NCBI GenBank assembly: GCA_025359805.1
Contig: JANYDU010000046.1
Span: 27,277-91,276 of the forward strand
Length of the DNA: 64,000 bases
Direction: 5' to 3'
Origin: Bacteroidota bacterium
GTDB lineage: Bacteria; Bacteroidota; Bacteroidia; UKL13-3
In this document: positions 27,819-35,662 of the stretch, one piece after another
How the letters are laid out: every line of letters starts with the position of its first letter
How positions within the stretch are numbered: the first letter of the stretch is position 1
Translations under genes and position numbers: made by a program
Notes under the pieces: model-generated
Database searches by the model: none
Seen by the model: only the letters and a program-made list of their open reading frames with translations
Told to the model about the DNA's origin: nothing

Positions 27819-28819
27819 TGAATAAAATTACCGCTGCAATTACTTGTGTTAATGGTTACGTACCTGAACACAAACTCACCAATCAAGATCTCGAAAAGAT
27901 GGTTGATACCAATGATGAGTGGATTATGTCCCGTACCGGAATTAAGGAAAGACGCATACAAAACACTCCTGGATTAGCCACTTCTGATATGGCTGTTGAG
28001 GCAGTAAATGGATTACTAAAAAAACGTGGCATCACAGCAAATGATATTGATTTAATTATTTTTAGTACCGTAACTGGAGATATGATTTTCCCTTCCACAG
28101 CTTGTGTTCTTGCTGATAAAATTGGAGCGAAAAACGCATTTGGATTTGACCTATCGGCTGCATGTTCAGGTTTTTTGTTTGGGTTAGAAACTGGAGCAAA
28201 ATTTATTGAATCGGGTAAGTATAAAAAAGTATTAGTTGTTGGTGGTGATAAAATGTCGTCAATTATTGATTACACAGATAGAAATACCTGCATCATTTTT
28301 GGTGATGGCTTAGGCTGTGTATTGCTTGAACCCAATGAAGATGGTTACGGAATTGTGGATTCTATTTTAAAGATAGATGGCTCGGGAAGGCAATTTTTAT
28401 TTCAAAAAGCAGGCGGTTCTCTTAACCCTCCAACTCATCAAACTATAGATGCTCGCGAGCATTACGTTTATCAAGATGGGAAAACAGTTTTCAAATTTGC
28501 GGTTACCAATATGGCTCAAGTTTCTGCTGATATTATGGAACGTAATCATTTAACGGCTGATGATGTTGCTTGGTTAGTTCCGCATCAAGCAAATTTAAGA
28601 ATTATTGATGCAACGGCCGAACGAATGGGGGTTGGTAGAGATAAAGTGATGATTAATATTGATCATTTTGGAAATACCACAAACGGAACATTACCCCTTT
28701 GTTTATGGGAATGGGAAACCAAATTGAAAAAAGGAGACAATATAATTTTAGCCGCATTTGGTGGTGGATTTACTTGGGGTGCCATATATATTAAATGGGC
28801 ATACAACACTCCAGCATAA
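27818..28819 (+). CDS. fabH: 3-oxoacyl-ACP synthase III (FabH)
   Basis: Starts fatty-acid synthesis by condensing acetyl-CoA or a branched acyl-CoA with malonyl-ACP. The catalytic triad is complete: Cys116 in DLSAACSGFLFG, His256 in VPHQANLRI and Asn286 in HFGNTTNGT. The 333-residue length is normal. Overlaps plsX by one base; accB lies 82 bases downstream with its own promoter-like box. Confidence 0.97.
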   Translation: MNKITAAITCVNGYVPEHKLTNQDLEKMVDTNDEWIMSRTGIKERRIQNTPGLATSDMAVEAVNGLLKKRGITANDIDLIIFSTVTGDMIFPSTACVLADKIGAKNAFGFDLSAACSGFLFGLETGAKFIESGKYKKVLVVGGDKMSSIIDYTDRNTCIIFGDGLGCVLLEPNEDGYGIVDSILKIDGSGRQFLFQKAGGSLNPPTHQTIDAREHYVYQDGKTVFKFAVTNMAQVSADIMERNHLTADDVAWLVPHQANLRIIDATAERMGVGRDKVMINIDHFGNTTNGTLPLCLWEWETKLKKGDNIILAAFGGGFTWGAIYIKWAYNTPA

Positions 28820-28873
28820 TTTTTATTACTGGAATTTACTTTTACTAAAACTTTTTTAGATTTTAAATTTTTA

Positions 28874-28881
28874 TACATTTG
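28874..28881 (+). promoter_or_regulatory. Possible -7 promoter box of accB
   Basis: TACATTTG matches the TAnnTTTG consensus 20 bases before the accB ATG. A clear upstream TTG block is missing (only T-rich sequence at the right distance), so the call is tentative. Confidence 0.35.
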
Positions 28882-28901
28882 ATATATTAAACCTAACCAT
28901 T

Positions 28902-29372
28902 ATGGAATTAAAAGAGATCAAAGAACTCATAAAGCTTGTTTCAGAATCGGGCGTTTCGGAGGTTGAAGTAGAAAAAGGAGACTTCAAAGTATCTATTAAA
29001 AAAATCGAGGACAAAACAACAATAGTTCATGCAGAGCCTAGTATGCATACTGCGCCTATTGCTGTATCTGTAGCCCCAGCTCAAGTTACAGCAAAAATGG
29101 AAGCTCTTGTTTCCATTCCGGCTGCAAGCAATCTTATTACCATCAAATCACCAATGATTGGCACGTTTTATAAAACGTCCTCTCCAGAAAAACCTGCATT
29201 TATAAATATTGGTGATGAGATAAAACCTGGTAAAGTTTTGTGCATTATTGAAGCAATGAAATTATTTAACGAAATTGAATCTGAAGTATCAGGTAAGATT
29301 GTTAAGATATTAGTTGAAAATGCATCTCCAGTTGAATACGACCAACCTCTTTTTCTTGTAGAACCCATGTAA
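28902..29372 (+). CDS. accB: Acetyl-CoA carboxylase biotin carrier protein (BCCP)
   Basis: Carries the biotin of acetyl-CoA carboxylase between the carboxylase and transferase sites. An N-terminal region (~1-40), a flexible Ala/Pro/Val linker (~45-72) and a C-terminal biotinyl domain with [10 protein letters not shown], in which Lys120 is biotinylated. At 156 residues it is full length. Followed after 93 bases, including a hairpin, by accC. Confidence 0.96.
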   Translation: MELKEIKELIKLVSESGVSEVEVEKGDFKVSIKKIEDKTTIVHAEPSMHTAPIAVSVAPAQVTAKMEALVSIPAASNLITIKSPMIGTFYKTSSPEKPAFINIGDEIKPGKVLCIIEAMKLFNEIESEVSGKIVKILVENASPVEYDQPLFLVEPM

Positions 29373-29386
29373 TTTTTTGATATGCC

Positions 29387-29432
29387 AATAAGCAGATGTG
29401 CTCGTGAGAAACTTTATTTCCATCTGCTCATT
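29387..29432 (+). promoter_or_regulatory. Hairpin between accB and accC
   Basis: AATAAGCAGATG (29387-29398) pairs with CATCTGCTCATT (29421-29432): twelve positions with one mismatch, around a 22-base loop. It is followed by a weakly T-rich stretch (TTTTC), so it may be a partial terminator or an RNA-stability or processing element that sets the accB:accC ratio. Confidence 0.45.
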
Positions 29433-29465
29433 TTCAAATCTTCACATTCTTCACATTTATAAAAT

Positions 29466-30812
29466 ATGTTCAAAAAAATATTAATTGCCAATAGAGGAGA
29501 AATTGCACTTCGTGTAATTCGTACTGCTAAAGAAATGGGCATAAAAACAGTAGCCGTTTATTCTACTGCCGATAAAGAAAGTCTTCATGTTCGATTTGCT
29601 GATGAAGCCGTTTGTATTGGACCTCCGCCATCTCCACAATCTTATTTAAACATGGCAAATATTATTGCAGCAGCAGAAATTACTAATGCTGATGCAATAC
29701 ATCCTGGTTATGGTTTTCTATCTGAAAACGCAAAATTTTCAGAAATATGCCGTTCTCATGGAATAAAATTTATTGGAGCATCGCCAGAAATGATTAATGC
29801 TATGGGCGATAAATCAAACGCAAAAACTACTATGAAAAAATCTGGAGTTCCTGTAATTCCTGGTTCTGAGGGTTTACTTGCAAGTGCAGATGAAGGAAGA
29901 GAATTGGCTAAAGGAATTGGATACCCAGTAATTATTAAAGCTACAGCAGGTGGCGGTGGACGTGGAATGAGAATTATTTGGGAAGATGCTGAGTTTGAAA
30001 AAAATTGGGATAGTGCTCGTCAGGAATCAAAAGCAGCGTTTGGAAATGATGGCATGTATATGGAAAAATATGTGGAGGAACCTCGACATATCGAAATTCA
30101 ATTAGCGGGCGATCAATACGGAAATGTTTGTCATTTGAGTGAGCGTGATTGTTCTATTCAACGTAGGCATCAAAAACTTTTAGAAGAGGCTCCTTCACCT
30201 TTTGTTACTCCCGAATTACGTGAAAAAATGGGAGCAGCAGCTATTGCTGGCGCAAAATCAATTAACTACGAAGGTTTAGGTACAATAGAGTTTTTGGTTG
30301 ATAAGCATCGTAATTTTTATTTCATGGAAATGAATACACGTATTCAGGTTGAGCATCCGGTAACTGAAGAAGTAATTAATTATGATTTAGTAAAAGAGCA
30401 AATTTTAATTGCTGCTGGAGTTCCAATTAGTGGTAAAAATTATTATCCAACTAAACATGCTATTGAATGTCGAATAAATGCTGAAGATCCTTATAATAAT
30501 TTTCGCCCAACTCCCGGTAAAATAGAGTATTTGCATAAACCGGGTGGACATGGAGTGCGTGTTGATACACATATTTATGCAGGTTATACCATACCATCAA
30601 ATTATGATTCGATGATTGCTAAAATGATTGTGTGTGCACAAACTCGTGAAGAAGCGATTATAAAAATGGAGCGTGCTTTAGGAGAATTTATTATTGAGGG
30701 GCCGGGTTTAAAAACAACTATTCCACTTCATATTAAATTGATGCAAAATGAAGATTTCAAAAAAGGAAATTTCACTACTGCATTTATGAATACATTTGAT
30801 ATCAATAAATAA
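29466..30812 (+). CDS. accC: Biotin carboxylase
   Basis: ATP-dependent carboxylation of BCCP biotin, the first half-reaction of acetyl-CoA carboxylase. The 448 residues show [19 protein letters not shown] at the start, the ATP-grasp glycine loop [13 protein letters not shown] (~159-171), the [11 protein letters not shown] segment and [16 protein letters not shown], where Glu and Arg form the active site. The neighbours are plsX, fabH and accB. Confidence 0.97.
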   Translation: MFKKILIANRGEIALRVIRTAKEMGIKTVAVYSTADKESLHVRFADEAVCIGPPPSPQSYLNMANIIAAAEITNADAIHPGYGFLSENAKFSEICRSHGIKFIGASPEMINAMGDKSNAKTTMKKSGVPVIPGSEGLLASADEGRELAKGIGYPVIIKATAGGGGRGMRIIWEDAEFEKNWDSARQESKAAFGNDGMYMEKYVEEPRHIEIQLAGDQYGNVCHLSERDCSIQRRHQKLLEEAPSPFVTPELREKMGAAAIAGAKSINYEGLGTIEFLVDKHRNFYFMEMNTRIQVEHPVTEEVINYDLVKEQILIAAGVPISGKNYYPTKHAIECRINAEDPYNNFRPTPGKIEYLHKPGGHGVRVDTHIYAGYTIPSNYDSMIAKMIVCAQTREEAIIKMERALGEFIIEGPGLKTTIPLHIKLMQNEDFKKGNFTTAFMNTFDINK

Positions 30813-30818
30813 TTTTGA

Positions 30819-31550
30819 TTAGCTTTTTGCTACAATAATCATATTGGGAGTAAACACTACTTTTTTATCTGTTCGGGCAGATGCAAATAATTCCAATTTG
30901 TATCTAAACAATATACATTTCCATAGCACTTTACGAATTATTTCTTTTACGAAACCATTCACTTTAAGAAATGATGGAAGCACTTTAACATTTTTAAAAC
31001 CCATTGCCATCATCAATTGAGTAGCGCTATTTTTGTTCATGTAATTTTCATGCGTAAAATCTCCATTGGCATACATGTTTCCAAATGCTGCATCTAAATT
31101 TGGTGTTCTAAAAATTACCATTCCATTTGGCTTCAGTGCTTTTTTTATTGTTTCGATTAACGCAAGCAATTCGTCTTTTGTAAAATGCTCAATAATATCC
31201 ATTCCGGTAATCACATCATAAGCTGCATTTTTATCTTTTAAATACTCGTTCAAGTCACCAAGTTTTGCTTCTGATACACCAAACTCATTAGCAATTTTTA
31301 TCATCTCTTCACTCAAATCAATTCCTTCCACATTTTGGTAACCAACAAGTTTACATGCAGCCAAAAAGCCACCAATACCACAACCAATATCAAGCATACG
31401 AATAGATTTATCATTGGGTAAATATTTTAAAATTTCCTTACCAAAATGATAACAATCTTGCTCAAATTTTTCTTTTTGATGAGCTGTATATTCTCGCCCA
31501 GCTTGGTTTGTAAAATAGTTTGTGTATAAGGTTTTTCTATAGTTTGTCAT
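30819..31550 (-). CDS. Class I SAM-dependent methyltransferase
   Basis: A 243-residue methyltransferase: motif I MLDIGCGIGGFLAACK (~50-65), an acidic motif II (NVEGIDLSEEM), and GMDIIEHF and IFRTPNLD as later motifs. Substrate unknown; lipid or glycan intermediates, or a quinone-type small molecule, are possible given the transferase genes upstream. I chose the ATG at 31550; a TTG at 31577 would add nine residues. It is the last gene of a five-gene minus-strand run and is convergent with accC, seven bases away. Confidence 0.85.
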   Translation of the reverse strand: MTNYRKTLYTNYFTNQAGREYTAHQKEKFEQDCYHFGKEILKYLPNDKSIRMLDIGCGIGGFLAACKLVGYQNVEGIDLSEEMIKIANEFGVSEAKLGDLNEYLKDKNAAYDVITGMDIIEHFTKDELLALIETIKKALKPNGMVIFRTPNLDAAFGNMYANGDFTHENYMNKNSATQLMMAMGFKNVKVLPSFLKVNGFVKEIIRKVLWKCILFRYKLELFASARTDKKVVFTPNMIIVAKS

Positions 31551-31606
31551 GTTAATTTTATTGATGATATGAAACAATGTTAATACTATGCAATCAGGTT
31601 TTTAAT

Positions 31607-32620
31607 TTAATTTATCTTCAATACAATTTTTCCAAACTGTTCTCCCCTACTCATTTTTTCTACTGCGTATTGAGCTTGCTCCATGGGAAATATTTCATCA
31701 ACAATTGGAATAATTTTATGCTCGTTTACAAATGAAATCATTTCAGAAAACTCTTCATCATTTCCCATTGTTGAGCCGAGAATATCAATTTGTTTCCAAA
31801 ATATTTTAGCAGGCACACCACTGTTAAAAGCTCCAAGTGTTGCACCATACATGGCAATTCGTCCGGCTGGTTTACACATATCAACAAGTTTTGAAAACGT
31901 ATCACCTCCACTGCTATCAACAATTGCATCAAAACCTCCGCTTATATTTTTTAGCTCTTTATCCCAACCTTCATTTTTATAATTAGCACCACCTTTTGCT
32001 CCCCACGAAATAGCTTTTGCAATTTTATCATCGCTACCACTAGTTACATATACATTGCAACCTAAGGCAATTGCAAACTGAACTGCTTGCAATGCAACGC
32101 CACCACCAATGCCCGTTATTAAAATGTTTTCTAATGGTTTTGCACGAGCTCTTTTTAATAATGCTCTAAAACTTGTAAGCCCAGCCAGTGGCAATGCCGC
32201 AGCTTGTTCAAAAGATAAGTGATTGGGTTTATGATGCAATAATCTAGCATCAATTTTTACATATTCAGCAAAAGTTCCGTTATCTGGAGTGCCTAAAATT
32301 ACATAATCTTTTGCTTGCACTTTTGGATTATTTCCCCAATTTAAACTTGGGTTGATGATTACTTCTTTTCCAATCCAATCACTTGAAATAGTTGCACCCA
32401 CTTTTTCAACTACACCACTTCCATCTGCACCTAAAATTATAGGAAAACGAATACCTGCATATTGCCCTTTTTGAATCCACAAATCGCGATGATTAAATGC
32501 AGCAGCATAAAGTTTTACCAGCACTTCATGCGCTTCAATTTCTGGAATTAGTGTTTCATTAACTGTTAATTTTTGATTTAGTTCAGTGAGTATAATTGCT
32601 TTCATTGTATCTGCCATCAT
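31607..32620 (-). CDS. Zinc-free MDR alcohol dehydrogenase/quinone reductase-like protein
   Basis: A 337-residue medium-chain dehydrogenase. The GroES-like N-terminal domain has AFNHRDLWIQKG, where the zinc-binding Cys of true alcohol dehydrogenases is Asn, followed by ILGADGSGVVEKVG. The Rossmann segment ILITGIGGGVALQAVQFA lies at about residues 166-183. No structural zinc cysteines are visible. It therefore most resembles the quinone oxidoreductase/enoyl-reductase branch, NADPH-dependent. Starts at ATG-ATG, 7 bases downstream of the small unknown gene. Confidence 0.85.
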   Translation of the reverse strand: MMADTMKAIILTELNQKLTVNETLIPEIEAHEVLVKLYAAAFNHRDLWIQKGQYAGIRFPIILGADGSGVVEKVGATISSDWIGKEVIINPSLNWGNNPKVQAKDYVILGTPDNGTFAEYVKIDARLLHHKPNHLSFEQAAALPLAGLTSFRALLKRARAKPLENILITGIGGGVALQAVQFAIALGCNVYVTSGSDDKIAKAISWGAKGGANYKNEGWDKELKNISGGFDAIVDSSGGDTFSKLVDMCKPAGRIAMYGATLGAFNSGVPAKIFWKQIDILGSTMGNDEEFSEMISFVNEHKIIPIVDEIFPMEQAQYAVEKMSRGEQFGKIVLKIN

Positions 32621-32627
32621 TCAATAA

Positions 32628-32900
32628 TTATCTTGTGTTATGAGCTATTAATCCTTCTTTAGTGGCCAAGTAATGATAAGCTTTCATATCATCTGTATCA
32701 TAAATAAAACTGCGGATATATTCTGTTTTTTCATCATCCCAACGCATTGGAACAATATATTTTTTATGAATTAATTGTTTAATTACATCCGCTACAATTG
32801 CGGGTTTCTCTTTGCATTCTTCCAAAATATGTTCAAACGATTCAACAAAATATATGGAGTTTAAAATATTGTATTCTATATCTGTTAACGGTTCATTCAT
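32628..32900 (-). CDS. Small protein of unknown function
   Basis: A 90-residue acidic protein without membrane segment, signal peptide or cysteine pattern (one Cys). Helical content and the layout (EYNILNSIYFVESF..., ADVIKQLIHKKYIVP, then a two-strand 'wing' with YIRSFIYDTDDMKAYHYLATKEGL) are consistent with a winged-helix fold, but I do not recognise a family. It lies between the GT2 gene and the MDR gene in the same direction (20 and 7 base gaps), and is probably co-transcribed. Confidence 0.7.
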   Translation of the reverse strand: MNEPLTDIEYNILNSIYFVESFEHILEECKEKPAIVADVIKQLIHKKYIVPMRWDDEKTEYIRSFIYDTDDMKAYHYLATKEGLIAHNTR

Positions 32901-32920
32901 GATTTATTTTTTTATAAAAA

Positions 32921-34045
32921 TTATTTTACGCTTCTGCCTTTCCAATTATATGTTCCCATATTTGCCCAAACGCCAATAATGATTACATATAAGATGTGAA
33001 AAATTTCGGCAACGGGCAAAAATAAGAGATAACGGGTTCGTTTAAAAAATTTCAACACCATAAATAAAAACAAAAATTCAATGATTGTTTTAATGAGTAG
33101 TTGCCATAATCCCCATTTAGTATTCATAAATAAATTAATGATGATGGACGCATTAAAAAAATAAGCACCAACCAAAATGGCTGTAATATATCGGTTTTCA
33201 TATTTGGTACTTTTAGAAACCCATCGCCTACGTTGATCCGCCAATTCTTTTACTGATGTATTTGCTGATGTGCGCACAATTGCCTTTTCATTTTTCAAAA
33301 ATCTTACATCATTTGGGTACAATTTAAACACTTTGTGCATCAAAAATTCATCATCACCACTTGCAATTCCATCATAGCCTTTATAACCTTCTACTTCATC
33401 AAATACTTTTTTTTCAAACAATAAATTTGCAGCGCTACACATGTTTGGATTTTTAAGTTGAATAGCAGCAGCACCAATACCAACTAAGCCTGCAAACTCC
33501 ATCGATTGAATTTTTTCAAACAAATTTTTTGCTTTAAATTCAACCGGAGCATATACCATTTTTGCTTTTGTATTGGCTATAAAATGATTCAACGTACTTA
33601 GCCATTCTGTTTCTCTTTCGCAATCAGCATCTGTTAAAATGATGTACTTATTTTTGGCTTGATTGATTCCAAAACTAATTGCTGCTTTTTTTAGTTTACG
33701 TTTCTCAGCATCGTTGTGCATGTGCACAAGATGAACTTTTATTCCCTCATGCTCTTTATTAAATAATTCAATTACTTTAGAAGTATCGTCAGTTGAATAA
33801 TCATTGATTACAATCACTTCAACTAAATGATGCGGATAATTTTGTTTAACAATATCCTCCAAACATTTTTGGATAACATGTGCTTCGTTACGTGCAGGAA
33901 TTAAAATTGAAAATGTATTAAAATCTGAAACTTGATTTGTAGAAATATTGAAATACTTAATTTTAATCCAGCCATAAAAATAGCATAAAATTAAAAGCAC
34001 ATACAGCACAGTTAGCAATATTGATATGTAAAATAATACCATCAT
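32921..34045 (-). CDS. Membrane-bound GT2 glycosyltransferase
   Basis: A 374-residue processive-type GT2 enzyme. One N-terminal membrane helix (~1-25), then the GT-A catalytic domain: SILIPARNEAHVIQKCL, VINDYSTDDT, the DxD motif in ILTDADCE (~145), and QRRRW (~268), followed by three C-terminal membrane helices. The QxxRW and DxD motifs are those of hyaluronan/cellulose-synthase-like transferases. The ATG at 34045 overlaps the stop of the preceding gene by four bases, giving ATGA coupling; an in-frame upstream start at 34075 lies deep inside that gene and is not used. Confidence 0.88.
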   Translation of the reverse strand: MMVLFYISILLTVLYVLLILCYFYGWIKIKYFNISTNQVSDFNTFSILIPARNEAHVIQKCLEDIVKQNYPHHLVEVIVINDYSTDDTSKVIELFNKEHEGIKVHLVHMHNDAEKRKLKKAAISFGINQAKNKYIILTDADCERETEWLSTLNHFIANTKAKMVYAPVEFKAKNLFEKIQSMEFAGLVGIGAAAIQLKNPNMCSAANLLFEKKVFDEVEGYKGYDGIASGDDEFLMHKVFKLYPNDVRFLKNEKAIVRTSANTSVKELADQRRRWVSKSTKYENRYITAILVGAYFFNASIIINLFMNTKWGLWQLLIKTIIEFLFLFMVLKFFKRTRYLLFLPVAEIFHILYVIIIGVWANMGTYNWKGRSVK

Positions 34046-34950
34046 TTTGCAAATCGTAATTTTAAAATCACCCACAAACCAAACAAAGCTGGAAGCATTA
34101 AATTAATCATCCATAATGAATATGCTGAGAGTAAAACTCCCGCAGCATTATCTGTAAATATCGTAAAAAAGAATAATGCACTTGCTCCTCTCATTCCAAT
34201 TTCAACCAATAAAAAAGAAGGGATAAAAGATTGAGCACATAATGTGGTGATAATGCAACAAACACTTTGCGTAATAGAAAGTTCTATCCCAAAAAAGTGA
34301 AGCAATAAAACATATTGAACAATAAAAATTAGGTATCTTAAAAATGATAAAATCAACACTTGCAGCAATTCATTTCGGGTGTAAAATGAAAACACATTTA
34401 AGTATGGAGTGAGCTTTGAATGCTTGGCAATTTTGCTAACAAGATGAATATTCAAAAATGCAATAATGCTGAATACAATTAAAATAAATGAGATGATATT
34501 TAATGTAGAAGCAAACTCATTGCTGATTTTATTTTGCGAATGAAAAAACCAAATAAATGCAAATAAACCAAAAGCCAATGTCATTATAACTTGTGCGGTA
34601 TGCCCAATAACCGTTACTAAAGAGCCTTTTAGTTTATCAAATTTTTTTAAGTGAAGAACCCTTCCTGCAAAATCGCCAATTTGATTTGGAGTGATAATGC
34701 TTAATGCTATTCCCGATACAACAGCTTTAAGAGATTGCACAAAACTTATTGCTTCATTTTTATTGATTAGTAACCTCCACTTTGTGGCTTCCAACATCCA
34801 ATTAAAAAACATCAATACAAATACAAAACATAGCATTAAAATTTTGTTGAAATTCCACTCAAAATTAAATTCATGAATAAGCGTGTTGATGTGATAGGCA
34901 AAAAATAATTTATAAAAAATAAAACCAAACGTGAGCAACAACAACAGCAC
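34042..34950 (-). CDS. Lysylphosphatidylglycerol synthase TM-region (flippase-like) membrane protein
   Basis: A membrane protein of about 302 residues with some eight hydrophobic segments of the LPG synthase TM/UPF0104 family, which includes the flippase half of MprF and AglD-like proteins. The family motif with NQIGDFAGRVLHLKKF lies near residues 89-104. No soluble lysyl-transfer domain is present. The start is unclear: the GTG at 34950 is the first usual start in a frame that stays open for about 20 more codons upstream, with only rare codons available there. Coupled to the GT2 gene; together they suggest export or assembly of a lipid-linked glycan. Confidence 0.75.
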   Translation of the reverse strand: MLLLLLTFGFIFYKLFFAYHINTLIHEFNFEWNFNKILMLCFVFVLMFFNWMLEATKWRLLINKNEAISFVQSLKAVVSGIALSIITPNQIGDFAGRVLHLKKFDKLKGSLVTVIGHTAQVIMTLAFGLFAFIWFFHSQNKISNEFASTLNIISFILIVFSIIAFLNIHLVSKIAKHSKLTPYLNVFSFYTRNELLQVLILSFLRYLIFIVQYVLLLHFFGIELSITQSVCCIITTLCAQSFIPSFLLVEIGMRGASALFFFTIFTDNAAGVLLSAYSLWMINLMLPALFGLWVILKLRFAK

Positions 34951-35019
34951 TTTAATAATGTTGAGAACTTTGGGTTGATATAGCTGTGCGAGTTTCAGTA
35001 TGTTTATTTAATTTGTAAT

Positions 35020-35637
35020 GTGTTGCGAAAATATTGCATTACATCAATAAATCAGCATTTGAACGAACTACAACAGATAAAAGATTTTGAACGTATTATT
35101 TTGGGCATTGATCCCGGAACGGTTGTGATGGGTTATGGATTAATTGGTATAACCAAAAAAGACCCAAAGCTCATCAGCCTTGGTGTAATAAAATTAGGAA
35201 AAATTGATGACCATACGCTAAAACTAAAAAAAATTTTTGAGCGCACCGTTTCATTAATTGAACAATATAAACCAGATGAACTAGCCATTGAAGCTCCCTT
35301 TTTTGGTAAAAATGTTCAATCGATGTTGAAACTTGGAAGAGCACAAGGAGTGGCAATTGCAGCGGCACTTAGCCGAGAATTAATTGTGAACGAATACTCT
35401 CCAAAAAAAATAAAACAATCCATTACAGGAAATGGAAATGCAACTAAAGAACAAGTTGCTGCTATGCTTCAACGGTTATTAAAATTTAAAGAAACTCCAG
35501 AATTTTTAGATGCTACCGATGGACTTGGAGCTGCTTATTGCCACTTCCTTCAACACACACAAACAAAAACCGATGGCAAATCTTTTGGAAGTTGGAAAGC
35601 ATTTGTTGGTGCTAACCCAAGTAAGGTGAAAAAGTGA
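35020..35637 (+). CDS. ruvC: Crossover junction endodeoxyribonuclease RuvC
   Basis: Resolves Holliday junctions with RuvAB. Counting from GTG at 35020 the catalytic acids are Asp31 (ILGIDPGT), Glu91 (AIEAPFFGKN) and Asp164/Asp167 (FLDATDGLGAAYCH). The start is uncertain: the family usually begins close to the ERIILGIDPG segment, so TTG at 35059, giving 192 residues, is also possible; no ATG is available. Convergent with the SBBP gene, divergent from the flippase-like gene. Confidence 0.93.
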   Translation: MLRKYCITSINQHLNELQQIKDFERIILGIDPGTVVMGYGLIGITKKDPKLISLGVIKLGKIDDHTLKLKKIFERTVSLIEQYKPDELAIEAPFFGKNVQSMLKLGRAQGVAIAAALSRELIVNEYSPKKIKQSITGNGNATKEQVAAMLQRLLKFKETPEFLDATDGLGAAYCHFLQHTQTKTDGKSFGSWKAFVGANPSKVKK

Positions 35638-35662
35638 AATAATTAAAACCTAATTTTCATAA

